Source: an uncultured Clostridia bacterium
GTDB lineage: Bacteria; Bacillota; Clostridia; TANB77; CAG-508
Direction of reading: 5' to 3'
Assembly: GCA_944390965.1 (NCBI GenBank)
Contig: CALXRW010000004.1
Span: forward strand, 1-64,000
Length of the DNA stretch: 64,000 bases
Numbering within the stretch: position 1 is the first letter of the stretch; each line of letters opens with the position of its first letter. The position numbers and the translations under genes are program-made. The notes beneath the pieces were generated by a model. The model was not told the origin of the DNA, made no database searches, and was given only the letters and a program-made list of their open reading frames with translations. Below, in pieces: positions 17,800 through 26,543 of this stretch.

Positions 17800-17926
17800 A
17801 TTTTTTTATCCTTTATTATATGAATTTACTATAATATATTCTCCTATTCTTTAAGTAGAACTACTTATTTTTTAAATCTTTTGCTTCTAACCCTTTTACA
17901 TTATTAATATAGAATTCATTTCCCCA

Positions 17927-19543
17927 TTACAAATGAACTATAATATATTCTTCCCTTTCTATAATAGAGCCTTGTTTTGGGAATGCTGGTTGATTTTTCA
18001 TGTTCTCTCTTGCCTCTAAATACATGTCCACATTTCCTTGTTTTAATTCATAACCTAAATAGCTAAAAAACTTTAACACTTCTGTATTTGGCTCTCCAAA
18101 AGCTTCTACTGCCCACGTTAAATAAGATGCCACATTAGTTTCATTGATTTTTAATAAGTATTTTCCTTTCCCCCAACCGCTTGTTTCGATATGAAATATT
18201 TCTGCCATCTTTTTGGCTTGTTCCCCTTGCCATGTATTATTTTGTATATAAATTTCTTCTTTTATGTCTTCTGGTATATCTCTATCAATTGCAAAAACTA
18301 CTGGTTTCTCTAAATTATAATTTTTTTCTAGTTCATCTCCTACTTGAATTGCCAAGTTTTTCTCATATTGATATCTTCTTTCATTCAAATAGAACCATTT
18401 GTGTAGGTCTTTTGCCTGGAAAAATATCATTATAAAGAAAAGAAAAATGATGAGATTTTTTAACGCTTTTAGTCCCTTTATTTTCTTTACTTGACATGTT
18501 AGTAATAAAAATATACATGAAACAAAAAGCGGAAATACTTGGCACGTTCTATAAGGAGATGCCACTCCTTGTATAATTGATAAAATGATAGTAGATAAGA
18601 TTAATCCAAAGTAACAAAGGCTAAGCCATCTTTTTTTCTTTTTCCATAAAGAAGCTACTAAAAAAAAGATACAAGTAATCATTGCAGTAGCATACATAGT
18701 AATTGGCAAATAATATATGGCTGCAATTCCATATTTTAGAATAATGGTATCTTTTACGTTTTTAAGTCCCTTTTCTATTCCTAATTTTTCATATTGAATT
18801 GTTTTAGCAGCCCTTTCGCTTGGCTCTATTTGATATATATTTTGGCATATTTTAGGTATCACAATCGAAAATCCTATAGCAACACCTAGGACTAAAATAT
18901 ATATCATTCCTTTTTTAAATAATTCTAAGAATTTCACTTCTTGTTTTTGGTAAATTCCTTCTAAAATAAAAGTAATTAACATTCCACATAAATAAACAGG
19001 TGCAAATGACTCATATAATCCAATTGCCAAAAATGTAGTAAAACATGCTATTACAACATATCTAATTTTTAATGTTGTTATGAATTCGTACATACAGATA
19101 AGAGAAATAGCAATTAAGAAAAAACCTAATCCCACACTAAGGCTAGATGGTGTATAAACAAATATTTCATGTATTAATGGATAAGAAATAAAAAATCCAG
19201 AAAAGATAAGATAAGCTATTTTAGGTATTTGGTTTTTAGTTATTTCTTTAAATAATATGCAAAAAGTAATTGCCGATAATACAAGAAAAATAACTGCAAT
19301 AAAATCTACAAAAAAAGGATTAAATTCCATAATATCAAAAATTTTATGAATCAATACTGCACCTATTCTTCCCTGTGCAATCAATTCTCCATTTTCAAAA
19401 TATCTGTCTGCTGATAAAGTATCTACATTAATCGATTCATGTGTGATAACATAACCAAAGCTTAATATTGCAATTAAAATAACAGGAACTATGTAAGAAA
19501 CATCTGTTAAAAATTCTTTGATATTTTTTTGATATTTTTCCAT
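17927..19543 (-). CDS. GtrII-like polytopic glucosyltransferase
   Basis: A 538-residue membrane protein with about ten helices and a hydrophilic C-terminal outer domain. The N-terminal region with DRYFENGELIAQGRIG, a conserved loop after the first helix, and the helix pattern fit the GtrII (Glucos_trans_II) family, which transfers a sugar from an undecaprenyl phosphate carrier onto a surface polymer. It directly follows a GtrB-like gene, and a GtrA gene lies two genes upstream; these three together form the classical Gtr module. Start 19543 is used because the ATG at 19555 abuts its ribosome site. Confidence 0.75.
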   Translation of the reverse strand: MEKYQKNIKEFLTDVSYIVPVILIAILSFGYVITHESINVDTLSADRYFENGELIAQGRIGAVLIHKIFDIMEFNPFFVDFIAVIFLVLSAITFCILFKEITKNQIPKIAYLIFSGFFISYPLIHEIFVYTPSSLSVGLGFFLIAISLICMYEFITTLKIRYVVIACFTTFLAIGLYESFAPVYLCGMLITFILEGIYQKQEVKFLELFKKGMIYILVLGVAIGFSIVIPKICQNIYQIEPSERAAKTIQYEKLGIEKGLKNVKDTIILKYGIAAIYYLPITMYATAMITCIFFLVASLWKKKKRWLSLCYFGLILSTIILSIIQGVASPYRTCQVFPLFVSCIFLLLTCQVKKIKGLKALKNLIIFLFFIMIFFQAKDLHKWFYLNERRYQYEKNLAIQVGDELEKNYNLEKPVVFAIDRDIPEDIKEEIYIQNNTWQGEQAKKMAEIFHIETSGWGKGKYLLKINETNVASYLTWAVEAFGEPNTEVLKFFSYLGYELKQGNVDMYLEARENMKNQPAFPKQGSIIEREEYIIVHL

Positions 19544-19560
19544 GTTTATTATCATCCTTT

Positions 19561-20490
19561 TTAAAAATTAATTCTTTTTTCCTCCACTACTAGAGGTCTT
19601 CTCATTACTCTAGTATTAATAGACAGTATATATTCTCCCAAAAATCCAATAAAGAATAATTGTAAAGCGCCCAAAAAGAACATTCCGATCAAAACGGGAA
19701 CCATTCCTGCTGCAAATCGGTCCCAATAAATCAATTTTAATATAAAATATACAATTCCTATGATAAAACTAATGATACCAACAAAAATGCCTAAGAATGT
19801 AGCTAATCTTAGTCCTATTTTGGTATAAGAAGTAAAACTTAGCATAGCAGCATCATATAATTTATAAAAATTATTATGTGTTTTTCCTGCCCTTCTTTTT
19901 TGTTGTTCATATGGAATTTCTTTTCTTTGAAAGCCTAATTCTGCTACAATTCCTCTTAAAAATGGCGTAGGATCATCTAATTTTCTTAATACTTCTATAA
20001 AATCTTTGTCATATAACCCAAATCCTGTGAAATGTTCAATTTGTTCTGTATCTGATATTTTTTTGATTAATTTATAATAACATGATCTTAAAAAATACAT
20101 GATTCTGTTTTCTTTACTTTTATTTTTTACCCCAATGACGATTTTGTAACCATTTTCCCATTCTTGAATAAATTTAGGAATCATATCTACAGGGTCTTGG
20201 AAATCTGCACAGATAAGCATGGTACAATCTCCTGTCGTCTGCAACAATCCATAATAAGGGGAATTAAATTGTCCAAAGTTCTTAGCATTGAAAATAGCTT
20301 TTATGTCTTTATTTTTATTACATAATTGAATTAATTTTTCTCTTGTTTTATCTGTAGAACAATTGTCTATGAAAATTAGCTCATAAGTATAATTTTGCAA
20401 TTTATTGATTTCGCTTATAATTGCTTCACTAATTGGCTCTACATTTTCTTCTTCATTATAGCAAGGAACAACAATACTGATTTTTTTCAT
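19561..20490 (-). CDS. gtrB: GtrB-like bactoprenol glycosyltransferase
   Basis: A 309-residue family 2 glycosyltransferase. The N-terminus VVPCYNEEENV, the FIDNCSTDKT strand, and ADFQDP (the DxD-like metal site) are plain, and two C-terminal membrane helices (about 232-256 and 270-295) match the GtrB/DPM1-like group. It loads a nucleotide sugar onto undecaprenyl phosphate in the cytoplasmic leaflet. Its start overlaps the end of a transposase remnant. GAGGT precedes the ATG. Confidence 0.88.
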   Translation of the reverse strand: MKKISIVVPCYNEEENVEPISEAIISEINKLQNYTYELIFIDNCSTDKTREKLIQLCNKNKDIKAIFNAKNFGQFNSPYYGLLQTTGDCTMLICADFQDPVDMIPKFIQEWENGYKIVIGVKNKSKENRIMYFLRSCYYKLIKKISDTEQIEHFTGFGLYDKDFIEVLRKLDDPTPFLRGIVAELGFQRKEIPYEQQKRRAGKTHNNFYKLYDAAMLSFTSYTKIGLRLATFLGIFVGIISFIIGIVYFILKLIYWDRFAAGMVPVLIGMFFLGALQLFFIGFLGEYILSINTRVMRRPLVVEEKRINF

Positions 20491-20818
20491 GTCTTTTACC
20501 TCTCTTTTTATATTTGTCTTCTTTCCATTTTAATGGATTTTCCAAAATTTTGAGATATCCCTTTTCATTTTTAATAATGTATTCATAGTAATTTCGTTGC
20601 CAGATAGGAAATTTAAATTTCTTTGTTATTATTCCTTTTAGAGAATTTATTATAAATGATATTGTAGGGGTCGCCGCCTTCGGCGACCCTTTGTTTTTGA
20701 TGTAAATTATAAAACGTATGTAATTTGGCATAATTATATAACAATCAACTGATATATTTTTATAAATTTCATTTATTTTTAAAATATGTTGTTCTTCAAC
20801 TTTCCCAATATATGACAA
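20456..20818 (-). pseudogene. REP-associated tyrosine transposase (Y1/RAYT) remnant
   Basis: About 110 residues match the central and C-terminal part of Y1 transposases: CYIIMPN, then a variable insert, then FIINSLKGIITKKF, IWQRNYYEYIIKNEKGYLK and NPLKWKEDKY. The N-terminal third is missing. Where active enzymes have MPNHIH, this one has MPNYIR, so both HUH metal-binding histidines are lost; it is dead. The variable insert is itself a REP palindrome read in frame (KGSPKAATPT), and a second copy lies 10 bp beyond the start. The 3' end runs into the GtrB gene. Confidence 0.85.
20663..20689. repeat. REP palindrome inside the RAYT remnant
   Basis: TGTAGG then GGGTCGCCG / CGGCGACCC with a CCTT loop. 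Same stem as 20829-20855 in the opposite orientation (CTACA tail as TGTAG), so the remnant's middle and end carry an inverted REP pair. Confidence 0.85.
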
Positions 20819-20828
20819 TTCTATTTTT

Positions 20829-20855
20829 GGGTCGCCGAGGGCGGCGACCCCTACA
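20829..20855. repeat. REP palindrome flanking the RAYT remnant
   Basis: GGGTCGCCG / CGGCGACCC with a four-base loop followed by CTACA, between the sugar reductase gene and the transposase remnant. Confidence 0.85.
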
Positions 20856-20861
20856 CTCTAG

Positions 20862-21779
20862 TTATTCTTTATTTTTTCTATACCATTGAATTGTTTTTTG
20901 AATTCCTTCATGAAAATTAGTTGTAGGAATAAATCCAGTATCTTTTGTTAAATTAGAAATATCTGCACGTAAATTTATAATTTGTTCTCTTGGAACTTTT
21001 CTTGCTCCTAATTTTAGTGGTATTTTTTTATCAATCTGATTTCTAATTTCTTCTATGTATTGATATAATGGTTTTGATATACCACTGCCTATACAATAGG
21101 TAGAACCATTTATCCCTTTTTCTCCAATCAAATATAAAGCTCTTGCAGCATCTTCTACATATAGGTAATCCCATAGTTGTTCGCCTTTTGTGTATTCTGG
21201 TGATTGATGATTTTCTATCATTTCTCGTATACTAGACATTATCAATGTGCTCTCATTATCATATGGCCCATAAACACTCAATATCCTTGTCCAAATATGT
21301 TTCATTCCTAATTGGTCTGCCAATATTTTAGTCATTTTCCCACTACAATATTTTGCAATTCCATAAGCTGTTTCTGGATTTACCGATGTATTGGGTCTTA
21401 TTTTTTCTTCTGTTCTACCATACTCTGCTTGTGAACCAGTTCCAATAAATGTATTACAACCTAATCTTTTTGCTAGTTTTACCGCTTCTAAAGAATAGGA
21501 TATATTTTTCATTTGCATGTTTATGTCATTTCTGGAATTTCCAAAAGCTCCTTCCCATCCCAAATGAAAAAAAGTATCATATGTTTCTGGAAAAGAAGTT
21601 ATATTTTGTAATTCATTTAAATCTGCCTGTATGATTTCTACAAGTGGATGTTTAATATTTTTTATTTTAGGGGAATTTGGTCTTACAATTGCTAATACTT
21701 TTTTATTTTTTTTGACTAATTCCTTAACTAAGTTTGTCCCTATCATTCCTGTTGCACCTGTAATAACTATTTTTTGCAT
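20862..21779 (-). CDS. NAD-dependent sugar epimerase/reductase
   Basis: A 305-residue short-chain dehydrogenase of the extended type. GATGMIGTNLV at residue 7 is the Rossmann glycine motif, and YGIAKYCSGK near 140 carries the YxxxK catalytic pair. It follows the CDP-sugar genes and a YerE-like enzyme, so a likely substrate is a CDP-4-keto-dideoxyhexose; in yersiniose synthesis the YerF reductase has this place. The exact sugar cannot be told from sequence alone. Confidence 0.8.
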   Translation of the reverse strand: MQKIVITGATGMIGTNLVKELVKKNKKVLAIVRPNSPKIKNIKHPLVEIIQADLNELQNITSFPETYDTFFHLGWEGAFGNSRNDINMQMKNISYSLEAVKLAKRLGCNTFIGTGSQAEYGRTEEKIRPNTSVNPETAYGIAKYCSGKMTKILADQLGMKHIWTRILSVYGPYDNESTLIMSSIREMIENHQSPEYTKGEQLWDYLYVEDAARALYLIGEKGINGSTYCIGSGISKPLYQYIEEIRNQIDKKIPLKLGARKVPREQIINLRADISNLTKDTGFIPTTNFHEGIQKTIQWYRKNKE

Positions 21780-21806
21780 TTATCTTTCCTTCCTTTTTTG
21801 CTTGAT

Positions 21807-22233
21807 TTATTTAAAAGCCCATAGCTTATTTAATATAAAATTTAAAGGAATTGTAATACATAAATTAATAATTGGTGCAATATATTCTGAAACGTGCCAA
21901 ATATCTACCATCAAATACAATAAAATATTAGACAACAAAAATGTACTTCCATATGAAATATAAACTTTTAGTAATTTTTTTGGTGTATTATTTTTTTCAT
22001 TTCTCGCAAATACATATTTATTATTCCAATAATAAGCATTTAAAACACTAATCAAAAATCCTATTATATTAGCAATAATATAATAGCATCCTAAAAATAC
22101 TAGTAGATAATAAATCAACAAATTAATTATCGTATTAGATACTCCCACCAATCCGAAATTTAATAAATTGTTTTATTAATTTCATTAGTTCTTCTTTATT
22201 TTTTATTTTTAATTTCTCTAATATTTTCTCCAT
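21807..22233 (-). CDS. gtrA: GtrA-family flippase; +1 shift at CGG
   Basis: Skipping one base at the in-frame CGG (complement 22153-22155) gives complement(join(21807..22154,22156..22233)), 141 residues with four membrane helices. The join reads FIKF-GLVGVSNT, the hallmark opening of GtrA proteins; the straight frame stops six codons later, and no start with a ribosome site exists for the downstream frame alone before this conserved motif. GtrA is proposed to flip undecaprenyl-phosphate-sugar across the membrane and works with GtrB and GtrII. Its ATG is one base after the stop of the TPP enzyme gene, as also seen for rfbF-rfbG, which suggests translational coupling. Confidence 0.88.
22152..22155 (-). 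other. +1 frameshift site CGG-A (gtrA)
   Basis: In-frame context TTT CGG A. Straight reading stops after five more sense codons; skipping C reads GGA, the first glycine of the GLVGVSNT motif. Confidence 0.88.
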
Positions 22234-22234
22234 T

Positions 22235-23947
22235 TTATTCTACATTCTCTTTCAATAAATTTTCTAATATTTTTTGATCTAACAAAGGGTCTTGATTATA
22301 TACTGGCTTTCCCATAGCTAGTTTTGGATAAACATGTGTTATTTGTGGGAATTCTATATTAATTAGTATAGGTTCTTTATTTAGTATTAGTTCTTTAATG
22401 GTTGCTAGTTCTTCCTTTTGTTTAATAGAACAACTTCGAATTCCATAAGCGTTTGCTATTTTACAAAAATCTGGTATTTGATATCCTGTATTTTCTACTG
22501 TTTGTACATAATGTGAATCAAAATACATTTCTTGAAAATGACGAATCATTCCTAAAGAGTGGTTATTAAAAATAATCATTTTAATTGGTATCTTTTCTCT
22601 TGCTATAAATTGTAATTCTTGAATATTCATTTGAAAGCCACCGTCTCCATTTATGGAAACAATCACTTTATTTTTATCTGCATAATAGGAGCCAATTGCA
22701 GCTGGCAAAGAATACCCCATTGCTCCATGTCCACCAGAAAATAGTACTCTTTGATTTTCTTTTACCTTAAAATATTGAGCAATCCACACTTGATTTTGCC
22801 CCACATCGGTTGTTATAATACTTTCTGCTGGTATATAGTTACTTAAATCACTAATCCATTGATGGTAATCCCTTTTATCTGTTTCTTGTAATTGTTCTTT
22901 TATTTTTTTACAATCTTGAAGCCAAGTTTCTGTATTATTTGGTTTTAATTGTCCAAGCAGTGGCAAAATTTCACGTATATCTCCTTTTATTTGCATTTCA
23001 TCTTTTTTGATTTTGTTTGTTAGTTCATGTGAATCAATATCTATTCTAATTAATTTGGATTTTTGTGCAAATTTATCAGTTGGTCCTGTTTGTCTTACAT
23101 CTAATCTAGAACCAATGGATATTATAAGGTCACTTTTTTCTACAATAATATTAGCATATCGTTCCCCATAAGCACCTATAAATCCATAGCAATAAGGGCT
23201 TTGTGTCTCTATACAATCAATAGCAATCATGCTGGTTACCACTGGGACTTTCCATTTTTTTACTAAATTCTTGAATTCTTTTTTACAATTTGCAATATTA
23301 ATTCCATTACCTGCTATTATTACAGGTCTTTTTGCCTTTTGTAATTCTTGTTGTATTTTTTTTATCATATTTAATAATTCTTCTTCGTCTTTTTCTTCCT
23401 GAAAATATGTTACTTTTTCTACTGCTATTTCTTGCTTTTGTATATTAATTGGAATATCCAATAAAACTGGTCCAGGTCTTCCTTCCATACAAATATTATA
23501 TGATTTTTCTAATTCATATTGTATTTGATCCTCTGTTTCAATTTTTTTAGCATATTTTGTAATTGGTTTTACAATTGAAACAATATCGGTTTCTTGAAAT
23601 CCTTTTTGCCTACATAGTAGCTCCCCTTTTGCCTCTCTAGTATTTACTTGTCCTGTTAAAAAAATGCAAGGAATCGAATCAAAGTAAGCATTTGCAATTC
23701 CTGTCATTAAATTGGTCGCTCCAGGTCCACTTGTTGCATAACATACGCCTGGCTTATGTGTTACTTGCGCTAGTCCACAAGCTGCAAAGGCAGCTCCTTG
23801 TTCATGGTAAGAAATATGTGCTTGTATTTTGTCTTTATTTTCTTCTAATGAGTTCATAATATCTGTTACCATTCCACCTGGATAACCAAAAACATCTTTT
23901 ATTCCTTTTTCAATTAAAAATTTTACAATATAATCAGAAACTTTCAT
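22235..23947 (-). CDS. TPP-dependent acetolactate-synthase-like enzyme (YerE-like)
   Basis: A 570-residue thiamine-diphosphate enzyme. FGYPGG and the glutamate in SYHEQGAAFAACG are at the N-terminus, and GDGGFQMNIQEL with the following NNHSLGM is the TPP/metal motif near residue 430. It resembles acetolactate synthase large subunit but no small subunit or ilv gene is nearby. It is placed directly after RfbH in a CDP-dideoxysugar cluster; in yersiniose A biosynthesis the TPP enzyme YerE adds a two-carbon unit from pyruvate to a CDP-4-keto-3,6-dideoxyhexose, so this is the best-supported guess. The ATG at 23947 is preferred to a GTG nine bases earlier. Confidence 0.75.
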   Translation of the reverse strand: MKVSDYIVKFLIEKGIKDVFGYPGGMVTDIMNSLEENKDKIQAHISYHEQGAAFAACGLAQVTHKPGVCYATSGPGATNLMTGIANAYFDSIPCIFLTGQVNTREAKGELLCRQKGFQETDIVSIVKPITKYAKKIETEDQIQYELEKSYNICMEGRPGPVLLDIPINIQKQEIAVEKVTYFQEEKDEEELLNMIKKIQQELQKAKRPVIIAGNGINIANCKKEFKNLVKKWKVPVVTSMIAIDCIETQSPYCYGFIGAYGERYANIIVEKSDLIISIGSRLDVRQTGPTDKFAQKSKLIRIDIDSHELTNKIKKDEMQIKGDIREILPLLGQLKPNNTETWLQDCKKIKEQLQETDKRDYHQWISDLSNYIPAESIITTDVGQNQVWIAQYFKVKENQRVLFSGGHGAMGYSLPAAIGSYYADKNKVIVSINGDGGFQMNIQELQFIAREKIPIKMIIFNNHSLGMIRHFQEMYFDSHYVQTVENTGYQIPDFCKIANAYGIRSCSIKQKEELATIKELILNKEPILINIEFPQITHVYPKLAMGKPVYNQDPLLDQKILENLLKENVE

Positions 23948-23960
23948 GTATCTCACTTTC

Positions 23961-25307
23961 TTAATTTTCAGAATTTACACTTTTCTTTATTTCTTTCATC
24001 ATATAATTTAGTTTTTCATCTGTCATTCCTGGATATACTCCTATCCAGAAAGTATCCTTCATCACTCTATCTGTATTTTCCAATTTTCCTACAACACGAT
24101 AGCCTTCTTGTTTTTCTCTTAAAGAATCAAAACATGGATGTTTTATTAAATTCCCTGCAAAAAGATTTCTTGTTTGAACACCATGTTCTTCCAAATATGT
24201 AGTTACTTTATTTCTATTTACTCCAGGTTTGCAAGTAATTAAAAACCCAAACCAACTTGGATCAGAATTTGGAGTTGCCTCTGGCAAAATAATTTTGTCT
24301 TCTATTTCTTTCAATCCCTCTTTTAATTTGTTAAAATTCTCTCTTCTTCTTTCCCCAAACATTGGTAATTTTTTAATTTGTGCACAGCCAATTGCGGCTT
24401 GCATATCTGTTATTTTCAAATTATAACCAAAATGAGAGTATACATATTTATGGTCATATCCTAGTGGTAGCTCTCCATATTGTTTATCAAACCTATGTCC
24501 ACATAAATTATCTACACCAGAAGGGCAACTGCAATCTCTTCCCCAGTCTCTAAAAGATTTTATAATTTTATAGAGTAGAGGGTCATTTGTGTAAACAGCT
24601 CCTCCCTCTCCCATTGTCATATGATGTGGAGGATAAAAACTGGAAGTCCCAATATCTCCTATTGTTCCTGTATATTTAGTTTCCCCATCAATTGTATATT
24701 TAGACCCTAAAGCATCGCAATTATCTTCAATTAACCATAAATGATGTCTATCACAAAATTCTTTTACTTCTTTTAATGGAAATGGATTTCCTAAAGTATG
24801 TGCAATCATAACTGCTTTTGTTTTTTCTGTATATGCTTTTTCTAGCATTTCTGTGTCTATATTATACCCAGGAATTGTAATATCCACAAAAACAGGAACT
24901 GCACCATATTGTATAATAGGAGACACTGTAGTTGGGAATCCACAAGCTACTGTAATAATTTCGTCTCCTCTTTTTACTTGTCTTTCTTTTAGCAATGGTG
25001 AAGTTAGTGTCATAAATGCTAATAAATTTGCAGATGAACCTGAATTTACACTAGCACAATATTTTACATTTAAAAATTTGGCAAATTCTTCTTCAAATTC
25101 TTTGGTATATCTCCCTGAAGTTAACCAAAATTCCAAAGCACTATCTACTAAATTTACCATTTCCTCATGATTATATATTCTTGAAGCATAGGATATTCTA
25201 TTCCCTTCTTTCCATTCTTTGTTTGTATTATGATATTTGTCACAATATTCTTCTACTAATTTTAAAATTTCTTCTTTTGCTTCTTTTTCTGTTTTGTTCT
25301 TAAACAT
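23961..25307 (-). CDS. rfbH: CDP-4-keto-6-deoxyglucose 3-dehydratase (RfbH/DdhC/AscC)
   Basis: A 448-residue PLP fold-type I enzyme that removes the 3-hydroxyl of CDP-4-keto-6-deoxyglucose. TSSFYPPHHMTMGEGGAV near residue 220 has histidine in place of the usual PLP-binding lysine, the hallmark of this family, and FRDWGRDCSCPSGVDN then LCGHRF supplies cysteines matching its iron-sulfur cluster site. It belongs with RfbF and RfbG upstream. The reductase partner (RfbI/DdhD) is not in the window. Confidence 0.92.
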   Translation of the reverse strand: MFKNKTEKEAKEEILKLVEEYCDKYHNTNKEWKEGNRISYASRIYNHEEMVNLVDSALEFWLTSGRYTKEFEEEFAKFLNVKYCASVNSGSSANLLAFMTLTSPLLKERQVKRGDEIITVACGFPTTVSPIIQYGAVPVFVDITIPGYNIDTEMLEKAYTEKTKAVMIAHTLGNPFPLKEVKEFCDRHHLWLIEDNCDALGSKYTIDGETKYTGTIGDIGTSSFYPPHHMTMGEGGAVYTNDPLLYKIIKSFRDWGRDCSCPSGVDNLCGHRFDKQYGELPLGYDHKYVYSHFGYNLKITDMQAAIGCAQIKKLPMFGERRRENFNKLKEGLKEIEDKIILPEATPNSDPSWFGFLITCKPGVNRNKVTTYLEEHGVQTRNLFAGNLIKHPCFDSLREKQEGYRVVGKLENTDRVMKDTFWIGVYPGMTDEKLNYMMKEIKKSVNSEN

Positions 25308-25329
25308 TCTATTCCTCCATTTTCTTTTG

Positions 25330-25453
25330 AAAATGTCTGGCTCATTAACTTATATTTTGAAATAAAAGCTCGAACGGCTTATCTAGCTTCCGGATTACTC
25401 CTTGAACCTTGAGAGTTTTATTGAAAAATATAAGATTATGAGCCAAATATTTT
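25330..25453. repeat. 124-bp inverted-repeat element inside the sugar operon
   Basis: Two 38-bp arms (25330-25367 and 25416-25453) are inverted copies with about six mismatches, around a 48-bp centre. It fills the gap between rfbG and rfbH. It could fold into a long hairpin in the mRNA, acting on relative expression, or be a MITE-like insertion. No coding frame runs through it. Confidence 0.75.
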
Positions 25454-25480
25454 CACTTCATATTGCAAAACTATGAAGTT

Positions 25481-26542
25481 TCATATAGTTTCTTTTATAT
25501 ATTCTAGAATTTGCTCTTCCATACATTGGCTACAATTTTCGTTTTGCCTTTGTACTTTAGCAAAATCAACTGTTTTTTCAACCGCCTGCTCAATATTCCA
25601 TGTTGGTTGCCATCCAAGTTCTTTTTTTATTTTAGAACAGTCCAATTTTAGAAAATTTGCTTCTTTGGGTGCATTTTCTTCTGCTACATTAATCCATTTT
25701 ATATTTTCTCCCCACTTTTCACAAAAAATAGTTGCTAACTCCCCTGTGGTAATGCAATCTTCTTCTCTCGGTCCAACATTATAATAACCCTGTTTTTGTA
25801 TATTTTCATACTGTTTCTTAGCAATTAACAAATAAGCAAAAAGTGGTTCTAATACATGTTGAAATGGTCTTGTAGAATATGGATTTCTAATTACGATATC
25901 TTTTTTAGCTAAAGCTGCTCTAATGCAATCTGGTATAATTCTGTCTTTTGCAAAATCTCCTCCTCCAATTACATTTCCAGCTCTTGCTGTAGATATAGCT
26001 ATTTTTTGATTTTCAAAAAAACTTTTTTTGTAACTATGTGTCACTAATTCAGAACAGGACTTGCTATTAGAATAGGGGTCTAATCCATCTAGTTCATCTG
26101 TTTCTCTATACCCCCACTCCCATTCTAGATTTTTATATACCTTGTCAGTTGTCACATTTAAAAATGATTTTACCGTATCACTTCTTCTAATACATTCTAG
26201 TATATTCACAGTTCCCATTACATTAACATCATAAGTATAAGCTGGGTTTTGATAGCTTTCCCTCACAAGTGGCTGTGCTGCCATATGAAATACAACTTCT
26301 GGTTTTGATTTATTAAATGCTTTTTCTAATTCTTCTTGGTTTCTAATATCTCCTATGATACTTTCCATATTTTCTTCTATTTGCGCTAAAGAAAATAAGC
26401 TAGGATTTGTAGGTTGCAGGGCAAAACCTGTTACATTGGCACCTGCTATTTCTAAAATTTTGCATAACCAACTACCTTTAAATCCTGTATGTCCTGTTAT
26501 AAATACTCTTTTATTTTTAAAAAATTCCATTTGATTCTTCAT
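25481..26542 (-). CDS. rfbG: CDP-glucose 4,6-dehydratase
   Basis: A 353-residue extended short-chain dehydrogenase. VFITGHTGFKGSWL at the N-terminus, TTDKVYKN, and DPYSNSKSCSE with the YxxxK pair are typical of RfbG. It converts CDP-glucose to CDP-4-keto-6-deoxyglucose. The chosen ATG follows the rfbF stop by one base (TAAAATG), so the pair is translationally coupled. Confidence 0.92.
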   Translation of the reverse strand: MKNQMEFFKNKRVFITGHTGFKGSWLCKILEIAGANVTGFALQPTNPSLFSLAQIEENMESIIGDIRNQEELEKAFNKSKPEVVFHMAAQPLVRESYQNPAYTYDVNVMGTVNILECIRRSDTVKSFLNVTTDKVYKNLEWEWGYRETDELDGLDPYSNSKSCSELVTHSYKKSFFENQKIAISTARAGNVIGGGDFAKDRIIPDCIRAALAKKDIVIRNPYSTRPFQHVLEPLFAYLLIAKKQYENIQKQGYYNVGPREEDCITTGELATIFCEKWGENIKWINVAEENAPKEANFLKLDCSKIKKELGWQPTWNIEQAVEKTVDFAKVQRQNENCSQCMEEQILEYIKETI

Positions 26543-26543
26543 T

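Noticed and set aside
22235-23947. Biosynthetic acetolactate synthase
   Set aside because: No small subunit or other branched-chain amino acid gene is nearby, and the gene is embedded in a CDP-sugar operon; a YerE-like role fits better.
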